Source of the DNA: Burkholderia catarinensis
Lineage (GTDB): Bacteria; Pseudomonadota; Gammaproteobacteria; Burkholderiales; Burkholderiaceae
Assembly (NCBI RefSeq): GCF_001883705.2
Contig: NZ_MDEQ02000022.1
Span: 1-64,000, forward strand
Reading direction: 5' to 3'
DNA: 64,000 bases
In this document: positions 17,462 to 26,034 of the stretch, one piece after another
Position numbering within the stretch: position 1 is the stretch's first letter
Layout: each line of letters starts with the position of its first letter
Position numbers and translations under genes: made by a program
Notes under the pieces: model-generated
Told to the model about the DNA's origin: nothing
Database searches by the model: none
The model's input: only the letters and a program-made list of their open reading frames with translations

Positions 17462-18421
17462 ATGAGCACGATCAAGCTGCATCAGTTGCAGGCGCTCGTC
17501 GCGAGCGCGGAGGCCGGGAGCATTCGCGGCGCGGCGCGCTCGCTCGGGCTGTCGCAGGCGGCCATCACGCGCGCGCTGCGCGAACTCGAGGCAAGCGAGC
17601 GCCTGCCGCTGCTCGTCCGTGCGCCGGAAGGCATCGGCTTCACCGAATACGGAAAGACACTGCTCACGCACGCGAAGCTCGTGCTGAAGCAGCTCGAACA
17701 CGCGCAGAGCGATCTCGAACGCATGCGCGGCCGCGTCGAGGGCCGGCTGAGCATCGGCGTGACGCCATGGCTCACGATGACCTTCCTCGCGGAAACGGTG
17801 CTGCGTTTTCGCGAGCGGATGCCCGACGTGCGGCTCGAACTCTTCGAAGCGCTGATGGCCGTCGCGCAGCCGCTGTTGCGCGACGGCAGCATGGATTTCG
17901 CGCTCGGGCACGTGCAGCCGGGCAGCGCGCAGGAATTCGCGTTCGAGCCGATGCTGCGTTACGACACGTCGGTGATGGTGCGCGCGGGCCATCCGCGCGA
18001 ACGGGCACGGTCGATCCACGACCTGCTCGACGACGACTGGGTGCTGAATTCCACGGCCGACGGTCAGGCCGCGCTCGTCGACTACCTGTTCACGCGCCAC
18101 GGCGCACGGATCGACGAGCGGCGCATCGTGCGCGCGCAGTCGGTATCGATGCTGCAGACGATGCTCGAACAGGCCGACATGTGCACGTGGTGCCCGACGA
18201 TCCTCGCCGCCGTGCCGCCGTACGGCGAGCGGATGCGCGCGCTGCAGTTGAAGGAGACCTTCGAGCCGCGCGAACTCGGGATCGTCACGCGGCGCAGCAG
18301 CACGCTGAGCGACGCGGCGCGCTGCTTCATCGACTGCCTGCTGCAGGTGATCCGGCGGCATGCGCGATCGGCGCGCAAGGAGGATCTCGCGCTGTTCGGG
18401 ACGCTGTCGCTGCTGATCTGA
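17462..18421 (+). CDS. LysR-family transcriptional regulator
   Basis: 319 residues: an N-terminal helix-turn-helix (LQALVASAEAGSIRGAARSL, GLSQAAITRALRELEASERL), a linker helix with HAQSDLERMRGRVEG, then the ligand-binding domain starting LSIGVTPWLTMTFLAETVLR. It resembles the TsaR/CysB-like branch. It diverges from the amidohydrolase/binding-protein pair across 136 bp and is the obvious candidate regulator of both. Confidence 0.93.
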   Translation: MSTIKLHQLQALVASAEAGSIRGAARSLGLSQAAITRALRELEASERLPLLVRAPEGIGFTEYGKTLLTHAKLVLKQLEHAQSDLERMRGRVEGRLSIGVTPWLTMTFLAETVLRFRERMPDVRLELFEALMAVAQPLLRDGSMDFALGHVQPGSAQEFAFEPMLRYDTSVMVRAGHPRERARSIHDLLDDDWVLNSTADGQAALVDYLFTRHGARIDERRIVRAQSVSMLQTMLEQADMCTWCPTILAAVPPYGERMRALQLKETFEPRELGIVTRRSSTLSDAARCFIDCLLQVIRRHARSARKEDLALFGTLSLLI

Positions 18422-18483
18422 CGGCTGCCCCGCCCGCCTTTCGTCCATAGCGCATCCGCGCAAATGCTTTTCCGAATCCGTTA

Positions 18484-18513
18484 TTGGATCGCGCCGTCGA
18501 GCGTTTTTATACT
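18484..18513 (+). promoter_or_regulatory. Probable sigma-70 promoter of groESL
   Basis: A -10-like TATACT (18508-18513) is preceded by a weak -35-like TTGGAT (18484-18489) at 18-bp spacing. It lies immediately upstream of the CIRCE-like repeat and ~60 bp before groES, as in other HrcA-controlled operons. Confidence 0.5.
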
Positions 18514-18515
18514 CG

Positions 18516-18542
18516 TCAGCACGCTCTGTTAAAGAGTGCCAG
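18516..18542 (+). promoter_or_regulatory. CIRCE-like HrcA operator
   Basis: TCAGCACGC (18516-18524), nine bases, then GAGTGCCAG (18534-18542). This keeps the 9-9-9 layout of CIRCE (TTAGCACTC-N9-GAGTGCTAA) with two mismatches in each arm. HrcA repression with heat derepression is expected, perhaps weaker than at a perfect site. Confidence 0.75.
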
Positions 18543-18574
18543 CCAATTCCGGCAGAACAGCACAGGACGAACAA

Positions 18575-18865
18575 ATGAGCCTACGCCCCCTGCACGATCG
18601 CGTGATCGTGAAGCGACTCGACCAGGAAACCACTACCGCGTCGGGCATCGTGATCCCCGACAGCGCCGCCGAAAAGCCCGACCAGGGCGAAGTGATCGCG
18701 GTCGGCCCCGGCCGCAAGGACCCGGACGGCCAGCGCATCGTGCTCGACCTGCAGGTCGGCGAGCGCGTGCTGTTCGGCAAGTACGCGGGCCAGGCCGTCA
18801 AGGTGGACGGCAACGAGTTTCTCGTGCTGCGCGAGGAAGACATCGTCGCGGTCGTCAATCAATAA
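18575..18865 (+). CDS. groES: Co-chaperonin GroES (second copy)
   Basis: 96 residues, the standard GroES length, with LRPLHDRVIVKRLDQETTTA at the start, the mobile loop SGIVIPDSAAEKPDQGEV, and the roof segment GPGRKDPDGQR. It caps GroEL rings during protein folding. It sits 12 bp upstream of groEL behind a CIRCE-like operator. Burkholderia genomes usually carry another groESL on chromosome 1, so this is probably an accessory copy. Confidence 0.97.
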   Translation: MSLRPLHDRVIVKRLDQETTTASGIVIPDSAAEKPDQGEVIAVGPGRKDPDGQRIVLDLQVGERVLFGKYAGQAVKVDGNEFLVLREEDIVAVVNQ

Positions 18866-18877
18866 CGGAGCGCAATC

Positions 18878-20518
18878 ATGGCAGCCAAGGAAATCATTTT
18901 CAGCGACGTCGCCCGGGCGAAGCTGACCGAAGGCGTGAACATCCTCGCGAACGCGGTGAAGGTCACGCTCGGGCCGAAAGGCCGCAACGTCGTGCTCGAG
19001 CGCAGCTTCGGCGCGCCCGTCGTCACGAAGGACGGCGTATCGGTCGCGAAGGAAATCGAACTCGCGGACAAGCTGCAGAACATCGGCGCGCAGCTCGTGA
19101 AGGAAGTCGCGTCGCGCACCAGCGACGCAGCCGGCGACGGCACGACGACGGCCACCGTGCTCGCGCAGGCGATCGTGCGCGAAGGCCAGAAATACGTCGC
19201 GGCCGGGCTCAACCCGCTCGACCTGAAGCGCGGCATCGACAAGGCCGTCGCGTCGGCCGTCGACGAGCTGAAGAAGATCAGCAGGCCGACCACCACGAGC
19301 AAGGAAATCGCGCAGGTCGCGACGATCTCCGCGAACGGCGAGGAATCGATCGGCCAGCGCATCGCGGAAGCGATCGACCGCGTCGGCAAGGAAGGCGTGA
19401 TCACCGTCGAGGACGGCAAGTCGCTCGCCGACGAGCTCGACGTCGTCGAAGGGCTGCAGTTCGATCGCGGCTACCTGTCGCCGTACTTCATCAACAATCC
19501 CGACAAGCAGGTCGCCGAGATCGAAAGCCCGTACATCCTGCTGCACGACAAGAAGATCTCGAACATCCGCGAGCTGCTGCCGGTGCTCGAACAGGTCGCG
19601 AAGTCGGGCCGGCCGCTTCTGATCATCGCGGAAGATGTCGAAGGAGAAGCGCTCGCGACGCTCGTCGTGAACAACATCCGCGGGATCCTGAAGACGGTCG
19701 CGGTCAAGGCGCCGGGCTTCGGCGATCGCCGCAAGGCGCTGCTCGAGGACATCGCGATCCTCACCGGCGGCCAGGTGATCGCCGAGGAAACGGGCCTGAC
19801 GCTCGAGAAGGCGACGCTCGCCGAGCTCGGCCAGGCGAAGCGCATCGAGGTCGGCAAGGAGAACACAACCGTGATCGACGGCGCGGGCGATGCGAAGAAC
19901 ATCGAAGCGCGCGTGAAGCAGATCCGCGTGCAGATCGACGAAGCGACGTCGGACTACGACCGCGAAAAACTGCAGGAACGCGTCGCGAAGCTCGCGGGCG
20001 GCGTTGCGGTGATCAAGGTCGGCGGCGCAACCGAGATCGAGGTGAAGGAGAAGAAGGATCGCGTCGACGACGCGCTGCACGCGACGCGCGCGGCCGTCGA
20101 GGAAGGCATCGTGCCGGGTGGCGGGGTCGCGCTGATCCGCGTGCGGCAGGCGATCCGCGAACTGAAGGGCGTGAACGCCGACCAGGACGCGGGCATCAAG
20201 ATCGTGCTGCGCGCGCTCGAGGAACCGCTGCGCCAGATCGTCGCGAACGCCGGCGAGGAAGCGAGCGTCGTCGTCGCGAAGGTCGCCGAAGGCTCGGGCA
20301 ACTTCGGGTACAACGCGCAGACGGGCGAGTACGGCGACCTCGTCGAATCGGGCGTGCTCGATCCGACCAAGGTCACGCGCACCGCGCTGCAGAACGCGGC
20401 GTCGGTCGCCGGGCTGCTGCTGACGACCGATGCGACCGTGTTCGAAGCGCCGAAGGATGCGGCGCCGGCCGCAGCGCCGGGCGGCCCGGGTGCGGGCGGG
20501 CCGGGGTTCGATTTCTGA
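18878..20518 (+). CDS. groEL: 60-kDa chaperonin GroEL (second copy)
   Basis: 546 residues, full length. The ATPase site is intact: VTLGPKGRNVVLERSFGAP, the DGTTT motif from Asp87, Asp52 in KDGVSVAKEI, and the Asp of DDALHATRAAVEEGIVPGGG. The apical domain residues that bind substrate and GroES are present. The C-terminal tail reads PGGPGAGGPGFDF, so the usual Gly-Gly-Met repeats of the housekeeping GroEL are replaced by a Gly/Pro/Ala tail. The tail lies inside the cavity and affects folding rate, which suggests this copy is tuned to a subset of clients. Forms an operon with groES. Confidence 0.97.
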   Translation: MAAKEIIFSDVARAKLTEGVNILANAVKVTLGPKGRNVVLERSFGAPVVTKDGVSVAKEIELADKLQNIGAQLVKEVASRTSDAAGDGTTTATVLAQAIVREGQKYVAAGLNPLDLKRGIDKAVASAVDELKKISRPTTTSKEIAQVATISANGEESIGQRIAEAIDRVGKEGVITVEDGKSLADELDVVEGLQFDRGYLSPYFINNPDKQVAEIESPYILLHDKKISNIRELLPVLEQVAKSGRPLLIIAEDVEGEALATLVVNNIRGILKTVAVKAPGFGDRRKALLEDIAILTGGQVIAEETGLTLEKATLAELGQAKRIEVGKENTTVIDGAGDAKNIEARVKQIRVQIDEATSDYDREKLQERVAKLAGGVAVIKVGGATEIEVKEKKDRVDDALHATRAAVEEGIVPGGGVALIRVRQAIRELKGVNADQDAGIKIVLRALEEPLRQIVANAGEEASVVVAKVAEGSGNFGYNAQTGEYGDLVESGVLDPTKVTRTALQNAASVAGLLLTTDATVFEAPKDAAPAAAPGGPGAGGPGFDF

Positions 20519-20574
20519 CGATCGCCGCGCGTGCCGGTTCGCCGGCATGCGCGCGGCCTGGTGGAATCACGCAA

Positions 20575-20605
20575 CGCGTGGCGACGAAAGTCGTCACGCG
20601 TTTTT
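20575..20605 (+). terminator. Rho-independent terminator of groESL
   Basis: An 11-bp stem (CGCGTGGCGAC with GTCGTCACGCG, one G-T wobble) closes a GAAA tetraloop and is followed by TTTTT. It lies 56 bp after the groEL stop. Confidence 0.88.
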
Positions 20606-20696
20606 CGTTCCGGATCGACGAAACAGCGCGGCGCACCGGCCCGCCGCCGTGCTCCGGTAAGATGAAGGCCCGTTCCGCCACGCTGCCACCCACGCC

Positions 20697-21311
20697 ATGT
20701 CGACCACCGTCAACACCTTGCTGCCGCTCGCCGGCGTCCTGCTGCTGAGCGTCGCCAGCCCGGGCCCGAACTTCGTGATCGTCACGTCGACCGCCGTCGT
20801 GTCGCGCCGTGCCGGCGTGATGACGGGGCTCGGCCTCGCCGCCGCGTCCGGCACCTGGGCGGCAATCGCGATCGCCGGGCTGAGCCTGCTCGTCACGCAC
20901 GTCGCGTGGGTACACACCGCGCTGAGGCTCGCGGGCGCCGCGTACCTGATCTGGCTCGGCCTGAAAATGATCGTGACCGCGCGCAAGCCGCTGCCCGTTT
21001 CCGCGCCGGCCGCTGCGTCCGACTGGAACGCGGCAAGGAAGGGCTACGTCGTCAGCATGACGAACCCGAAATCCGTCGCGTTCTACGGCAGTATCTTCGC
21101 GCTGATGGTGCCGGCCCATGTGCCGGCGTGGCTCGATCTCGCGGTCGTCGCGCTGTCGGTCGCGATCTCGGCCGCGTGGTATTGCACGATGGCGCTGCTC
21201 GCGTCGCATCCGTCGGTGCGCCGGCTGCTGGTTCGGCGCAAGGCCGTGCTCGATACGGCGGCCGGCCTGCTGCTGATGGGTGTCGGCGGGCGGATGCTCG
21301 CCGGGCGCTGA
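20697..21311 (+). CDS. LysE/RhtB-family amino-acid exporter
   Basis: 204 residues of mostly hydrophobic sequence with about six transmembrane helices. The family signature SVASPGPNFVIVTSTAVVSR is near the N-terminus, with RLAGAAYLIWLGLKMI after helix 3 and SMTNPKSVAFYGSIF in the middle. Members export amino acids such as lysine, threonine or homoserine lactones through the inner membrane. It starts 90 bp after the groESL terminator, so it is a separate unit. Confidence 0.92.
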   Translation: MSTTVNTLLPLAGVLLLSVASPGPNFVIVTSTAVVSRRAGVMTGLGLAAASGTWAAIAIAGLSLLVTHVAWVHTALRLAGAAYLIWLGLKMIVTARKPLPVSAPAAASDWNAARKGYVVSMTNPKSVAFYGSIFALMVPAHVPAWLDLAVVALSVAISAAWYCTMALLASHPSVRRLLVRRKAVLDTAAGLLLMGVGGRMLAGR

Positions 21312-21740
21312 TCCGTCGGTTCGCGCGGCTCCCGCAACCTTTACGACCTTTTTACTTGCGGCCGCGCGTGCGCTCACTAGAATAGGTTCGCCATCCACCA
21401 CCGCACACGCGACATGCGCATCCGAAGTCCTCGCCCCCCGAGTTGCTTTTCTGCCTGACAGGCAGGACGCCCGCGCCCCTCTTTCCCGAGCCGCCGTCCT
21501 GCCGACAGGCGGACGGCGCGCGCCGTAGTCATTTCCTCGCACGCTTGAACACGACGTCGATGCGGTCATCACGCATCGTGCGCTCAAGCGTAGGCGCGGC
21601 AAATCCCGTGCAACGACGCGCCATCGATCCGCCGTACCGGCAATGACCGATCGCATGCCTGCATCCGGCATGCCGACCGGATTGCATTAATTCGCATACC
21701 TTAGTTCATACACCGAAGTTTCCGATACTGGAGCCCGGCC
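21312..21740 (+). other. Intergenic region, 429 bp, with inverted repeats
   Basis: No convincing gene. It contains a strong hairpin (GCCGTCC at 21493-21499 with GGACGGC at 21511-21517) and a shorter CTGCCTG/CAGGCAG repeat near 21450. An AT-richer stretch at 21685-21720 probably holds the promoter of the next gene. Confidence 0.5.
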
Positions 21741-22112
21741 ATGTTCGAGATCGACAAGCAGTACACCCGCGAATTCATCCACACCGCCTGCGGCGGGAGC
21801 AAACAGGCGTTCCTGCCGGCGAAGAACGGCAAGATCGTCGCCGCCTGCCTGCGTATGGACCTCAACCCGCACGCGCCCGACGTGATCCTCTGCGACGGCA
21901 GCGCTTCCGCGCGCTCGGCCGGCAGGACGCTCGCCGCGCAACGCGAAGCGATTCCGGTGTTCATCAAGGTGGCAACGGACGCATACCGCTTCGTCGGCCG
22001 GTACGTCGTCGGTGAATCGCTTACGGCGCCGCTCGACTGCGCGCCTTACGCACGCAACAGCGGCTTCACGTCCGCGCAGATCTCGCGCGTGCTCAAGCTC
22101 AAGCGGAGCTGA
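21741..22112 (+). CDS. Stand-alone SRA-like (ScoMcrA-type) domain protein, function unknown
   Basis: 123 residues with GGAG before the ATG. Segments YTREFIHTACGGSKQAFLPA, GKIVAACLRMDLNPHAPDVI and REAIPVFIKVATDAYRFVGR form a pattern I associate with the SRA-like domain at the N-terminus of ScoMcrA-type modification-dependent nucleases. No HNH nuclease motif is attached or encoded nearby, so if the fold assignment is right this would be a DNA-binding module alone. The remote similarity is judged by eye. It could instead be a plain hypothetical protein. Confidence 0.5.
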   Translation: MFEIDKQYTREFIHTACGGSKQAFLPAKNGKIVAACLRMDLNPHAPDVILCDGSASARSAGRTLAAQREAIPVFIKVATDAYRFVGRYVVGESLTAPLDCAPYARNSGFTSAQISRVLKLKRS

Positions 22113-22171
22113 CGCGCTTGCACGGCACGTCGCACACCCCGTCTCGATCGTCTTTCATACAAGGAGCAATC

Positions 22172-22390
22172 ATGCTTGGCCTGACGTTCTGGAAACACGT
22201 GATCGGCGCGCGGACCGATGCAATCCGCGAGGACCGGACGACCGCGCACGGCCGGCACCGCCGGGTGTCGAGAACGCTCGTGCTGACCGGCGCCGCGGCG
22301 GCGTTCGCGGCGATCGCGTTCGGCGCGCCGGTCGTCGGCATTTCGGTCTTTCTGCTGACGACGCTGCCGTTCGTGCTGTCCGGCACGTGA
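22172..22390 (+). CDS. Small membrane protein, unknown
   Basis: 72 residues; AAGGAG six bases before the ATG at 22172. A basic, charged N-terminal half (VIGARTDAIREDRTTAHGRH) is followed by a single long hydrophobic span ending FLLTTLPFVLSGT. This predicts an inner-membrane protein with one or two helices. No family recognised. It follows the SRA-like gene by 59 bp and may be co-transcribed. Confidence 0.6.
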   Translation: MLGLTFWKHVIGARTDAIREDRTTAHGRHRRVSRTLVLTGAAAAFAAIAFGAPVVGISVFLLTTLPFVLSGT

Positions 22391-22511
22391 AGAGGTTCGC
22401 ACCGCACCGCAACCGATACGAAATTTTAATGCCCGGCCCCCGCGTATCTGACACCGTCTTTACGCGGTTTTGCCTAGGATTTCCCTGTCATCCCGACACG
22501 GAGAGATCCGC

Positions 22512-23033
22512 ATGCAAACGCAGCAGGCCGCCGTCGGCGGCCAACCCGACTTTCCCCACCAACGCGGCGGCACGCCGTTCGCGCCCCGGCTGGCCGACGC
22601 CTGTCCGCCGGACAACATCCTGCTCGACGTGCCGGTCGAAAGCGCGATCCAGTTGTTCGATCTCGCCGCGCGGTATATCGCGCGCAGCAGCGGGGTTTCC
22701 GTCGAACGGATCAGGACCGAACTGATGAAGCGCGAACAGCTCGGCTCGACCGGCCTCGGCCAGGGCGTCGCGATTCCGCATGCGCTTGTCGACGGGCTCG
22801 GCCCGGCCGTCGCGCTGTTCGTCCGCGCGCTGTATCCGTTCGCGTTCAACGCGCCGGACCGCAAGCCGGTGCGCGAATTCATCGTGCTGGTCCTGCCGCA
22901 AGAGGACAACCGCGCACACCTCGAACTGCTCGCCGACGCGGCGCGGTGTTTCAGCGAACGCACGTTCCGGCAGGCGTCGCGCGACGCGCTGACGCCCGGC
23001 GAGATTCACCGGCTCATGCAACGCACGCCCTGA
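22512..23033 (+). CDS. PTS IIA (EIIA-Ntr/fructose type) domain protein
   Basis: 173 residues from the ATG at 22512 (GGAGAG upstream). The domain spans most of the chain: a signature Gly-Val-Ala-Ile-Pro-His (GQGVAIPHALVDGLG) holds the phospho-accepting His, preceded by IRTELMKREQLGSTGLG and followed by FIVLVLPQEDNRAHLELLAD. The N-terminal ~35 residues are an unusual polar extension. No sugar permease is linked, so a regulatory role like that of PtsN is likely. It ends 48 bp before a degenerate acetylglutamate-kinase gene. Confidence 0.85.
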   Translation: MQTQQAAVGGQPDFPHQRGGTPFAPRLADACPPDNILLDVPVESAIQLFDLAARYIARSSGVSVERIRTELMKREQLGSTGLGQGVAIPHALVDGLGPAVALFVRALYPFAFNAPDRKPVREFIVLVLPQEDNRAHLELLADAARCFSERTFRQASRDALTPGEIHRLMQRTP

Positions 23034-23081
23034 TGCCGCACCGTGCGGCACCAGGCACTCCCTTCATCCCTTCGGATTCCC

Positions 23082-23975
23082 ATGTTCCCAGACCCTGATA
23101 GTTCCACGCTCACGTCACGGCGCGTGACCGGCCTGGCTCGCTCGTTGCCGTTCATGCAGGCCCTGCACGGGCAGACCGTCGTCATCGTCGATGGCGGCGC
23201 CGCGAGCGACACGCGCACTCGCCAGGCCTTCGCGCAGGATGTCGCGCTGCTCGCGCTCACCGGCATTCGTCCGGTCGTCGTCCAGAGCGTACCGACCACG
23301 CCCGGTACGCAATCGGTCCACACCGTGCACGCAGCAATGGCCGGCATCAATCACGAACTGGTGCGCCTGATCGGCAGCCACGGCGCCAAGGCGATCGGCA
23401 TCGACGGTCATGACGGCGGCCTGCTGGTCGCCAGCGCGGAATCCGACCGCGCGAACACGAGCGCGATCGCGCGGTTCGACGGCGCCGCATTGAATGCGTT
23501 TCTCGAAAACGGACTGGTGCCCGTCGTGATGCCGGTCGCACCGGACGACGCAGGCCATGACCGCCTGCTGCAGCCGGAACGGCTCGGCAGCCTCCTCGCG
23601 CAGCGCACCAGCGCCGTCACGCTGGCGATGATGGTCGACAGCGCATTGCTGCATGAACTCGGCGAGCTCGCCGGGCTGTACGGCATCACCGAACTCGAGC
23701 AATGGCTCGCCGAGCATCCGGCCGCCGATGCCGCGCGCTGCGTGCGGGAAGCGCTCGACGCGCTCGCGCACGGCGTGCAGAACGTGCATCTCGCCGATAT
23801 CGGCCAACCCGAATCGCTGATCGACGAACTGCTGACGGAGGAAGGGTCGGGCGTGGTGTTCTGCCGTCGCGGCAATGCCGACCTGCTGTCGGAAACACGC
23901 CGCTACTTCGCCGATTTCGCGTGCGTGCTGCGCGACGGCTTCAGCGTCGAGCAAAAGCCGGTCGTGCGTTTCTGA
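23082..23975 (+). CDS. Acetylglutamate kinase (ArgB)-like protein with altered active site
   Basis: 297 residues from the ATG at 23082; a GTG at 23043 is possible and neither has a clear ribosome site. The amino-acid-kinase fold is traceable: LPFMQALHGQTVVIVDGG, ALTGIRPVVVQSVP, KAIGIDGHDGGLLVASAE, FLENGLVPVVMPVAPDD, and a C-terminal LLTEEGSGVVF with the ArgB-like GTV-type turn altered. The ArgB Lys of VVKYGG is gone (VVIVDGG) and the GGG substrate loop is SVP, so catalysis is doubtful. It may be a regulatory pseudokinase or have a new substrate. It is adjacent to, and perhaps co-transcribed with, the PTS IIA gene. Confidence 0.75.
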   Translation: MFPDPDSSTLTSRRVTGLARSLPFMQALHGQTVVIVDGGAASDTRTRQAFAQDVALLALTGIRPVVVQSVPTTPGTQSVHTVHAAMAGINHELVRLIGSHGAKAIGIDGHDGGLLVASAESDRANTSAIARFDGAALNAFLENGLVPVVMPVAPDDAGHDRLLQPERLGSLLAQRTSAVTLAMMVDSALLHELGELAGLYGITELEQWLAEHPAADAARCVREALDALAHGVQNVHLADIGQPESLIDELLTEEGSGVVFCRRGNADLLSETRRYFADFACVLRDGFSVEQKPVVRF

Positions 23976-24033
23976 CCGGATGACGGAAAATCGCTTGCAG
24001 CGGGCCTGCCACGGCCGCCGCAAGCGAACGACG

Positions 24034-26034
24034 TCAGCGCCGCGACGCGAGACGCCGCACGACACGGACGAGCGCATCGACCTCGTCACATGTGTTGTAG
24101 AACGCGAGCGACGGCCGCACCGTCGCCTCGAGCCCGAAACGCCGCAGGATCGGCTGCGCGCAGTGATGCCCCGAGCGCACCGCGATGCCCTCTTCGTTCA
24201 GCGCCTGCCCCACTTCCTCGGTCTCATAGCCCTTCAGCACGAACGACAGCACGCTGGCCTTGTCGCGCGCGGTGCCGACGAGCCGCACGCCCGGCACCGG
24301 CGCGAGCACGCTCGTCGCATACGTGAGCAGGTCGTGCTCGTAGCGCGCGATGTTCTCGATGCCGACGCGGCTCACGTAGTCGAGCGCAGCGCCTAGCCCC
24401 ACCGCATCCGCGATGTTGCCGGTGCCGGCCTCGAAGCGGTTCGGCGGCGGCTGGAACACCGTGCGCTCGAACGTCACGTCTGCGATCATGTTGCCGCCGC
24501 CCTGCCACGGCGGCATGTCGTCGAGGATCGCGCGCTTGCCGTACACGACGCCGATCCCCGTCGGCCCGTAGATCTTGTGCCCGGAGAACACGAAGAAATC
24601 CGCATCGAGCGCCTGCACGTCGACGCGCATGTGCGAGATCGACTGCGCGCCGTCGACGAGCGCCTTCGCGCCCGCGCGATGCGCGAGCTCGACGATCTCC
24701 TTCACCGGCACGACCGTGCCGAGCGCGTTCGACACCTGCGTGACGGACACGATCTTCGTGCGGTCGTTGAGCAGCTTCCGGTATTCGTCGAGCAGCACCT
24801 GCCCCGAATCGTCGACCGGAATCACGCGCAGCTTCGCCCCCTTCTGCGCGGCAAGCTGCTGCCACGGCACGATGTTCGCGTGATGCTCGAGATGCGACAC
24901 GACGATCTCGTCGCCTTCGCCGACGTTCTGCACGCCCCACGTCTTCGCGATCAGGTTGATCGCCTCGGTCGTGCCGCGCACGAATACGATCTCGTCGGGC
25001 GACGCGGCGCCGATGAAGCGCTGCACCGTTTCCCGCGCATGCTCGTATGCATCCGTCGCGCGGCCGGCCAGTGCGTGCGCGGCCCGGTGGATATTCGAGT
25101 TCTCGTGCGCATAGAAATACGCGAGGCGGTCGATCACGGCCTGCGGCTTGTGCGTCGTCGCCGCGTTGTCGAACCAGACCAGCTGCTTGCCGTTCACGCG
25201 CTCCCGCAGGATCGGGAAATCGCGGCGGATCGCGTTCACATCGAACGGCGGGTGCGCACTGCGATACGGCTGGTCTTGCGGCTCGGCTGCGTGCGCATCG
25301 TCGATGAAATAGCGCGGCACGTCGGCTCCCGATTCGCGCGACACCGGCACGTCGCGATGCAAGGCGAGCAACTCGCGCAGCGCGTCGTCGCCCGGCAGCC
25401 CGAACGCTTCCGGCGACGCAAGGCCGTTCGACGGCACGACGATGTCCTGCGGCGTCGCCTGCCAACGCTGCAGCGACCCGTCGGTGAAGTAATACGGCGA
25501 CGCCTTCGCCGCGCCTTCCGGTGCCGCCGCATTCACCTGCGGCACGCCGAGCGCCGCGCCGCCGATCCGCGGTTCGAGCGCGGGCGCGATCGACACGGCG
25601 TTGTCGGGCAGCCCGTTCTGCGCGGCCGCATGCGGCGCGAGCGCGGGTGCGCGGTTGCCGAGCGACAGCACGTGCGTCGGCGCGGCCGGCGCGAGGTTCG
25701 TGCCGGCCGCCTTCCCTTGCGGGAGCGCGAGACCGGGCACGCCGGTACCGGCACCGCCCGGGCCCGCAAGCGGCGAGCCGCCCGGCACCGGGTTGCCGAT
25801 CGATGCGAGGATCGGCGCGGCAGCCGGCAGTGCCGACGGCACACCGCCGGCCGCGCCGCTGCCCGCCGACAGCCCGGGCGCGGTGGCCTGCCCGGGCGGC
25901 GTCGAGAAGAACTCGGACGCGAGCCGTGCGAGCGTCGCGGGGTCGGGCAAGCCTGCCGGCAGCGGCGCGTGCGGCAGCGCGTGTGCGTCGCCGCCGGCTG
26001 CGCCGGGATTAACGGTAGGTGTCGGGATAGTCAT
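24034..26034 (-). CDS. Encapsulin-cargo cysteine desulfurase (SufS type) with long disordered N-terminus
   Basis: About 666 residues from the ATG at 26034, which overlaps the end of the encapsulin gene by 26 nt; ATGs at 26058 and 26076 are possible. The first ~225 residues are Pro/Gly/Ala-rich and low in charge, with islands such as LPDPATLARLASEFFSTPPG and PYYFTDGSLQRWQ. The rest is a complete group II cysteine desulfurase: VWFDNAATTHKPQAVIDRL, HEN(S)NIHR, VSHLEHHANIVPW, the PLP lysine Lys487 in FSGHKIYGPTG and the persulfide Cys625 in RSGHHCAQPI. It takes sulfur from L-cysteine to give alanine and a persulfide. In family 2A encapsulin systems this N-terminal extension is the cargo-loading region that places the enzyme inside the shell. 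Co-transcribed with the shell gene. Confidence 0.95.
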   Translation of the reverse strand: MTIPTPTVNPGAAGGDAHALPHAPLPAGLPDPATLARLASEFFSTPPGQATAPGLSAGSGAAGGVPSALPAAAPILASIGNPVPGGSPLAGPGGAGTGVPGLALPQGKAAGTNLAPAAPTHVLSLGNRAPALAPHAAAQNGLPDNAVSIAPALEPRIGGAALGVPQVNAAAPEGAAKASPYYFTDGSLQRWQATPQDIVVPSNGLASPEAFGLPGDDALRELLALHRDVPVSRESGADVPRYFIDDAHAAEPQDQPYRSAHPPFDVNAIRRDFPILRERVNGKQLVWFDNAATTHKPQAVIDRLAYFYAHENSNIHRAAHALAGRATDAYEHARETVQRFIGAASPDEIVFVRGTTEAINLIAKTWGVQNVGEGDEIVVSHLEHHANIVPWQQLAAQKGAKLRVIPVDDSGQVLLDEYRKLLNDRTKIVSVTQVSNALGTVVPVKEIVELAHRAGAKALVDGAQSISHMRVDVQALDADFFVFSGHKIYGPTGIGVVYGKRAILDDMPPWQGGGNMIADVTFERTVFQPPPNRFEAGTGNIADAVGLGAALDYVSRVGIENIARYEHDLLTYATSVLAPVPGVRLVGTARDKASVLSFVLKGYETEEVGQALNEEGIAVRSGHHCAQPILRRFGLEATVRPSLAFYNTCDEVDALVRVVRRLASRR

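Noticed and set aside
18484..20748. Plus-strand open frame of 754 codons overlapping groESL, and minus-strand frame 18581-20548
   Set aside because: Both are shadows of groES and groEL.
23082..23975. Genuine argB
   Set aside because: The catalytic Lys and GGG loop are replaced, so it is called ArgB-like rather than acetylglutamate kinase.
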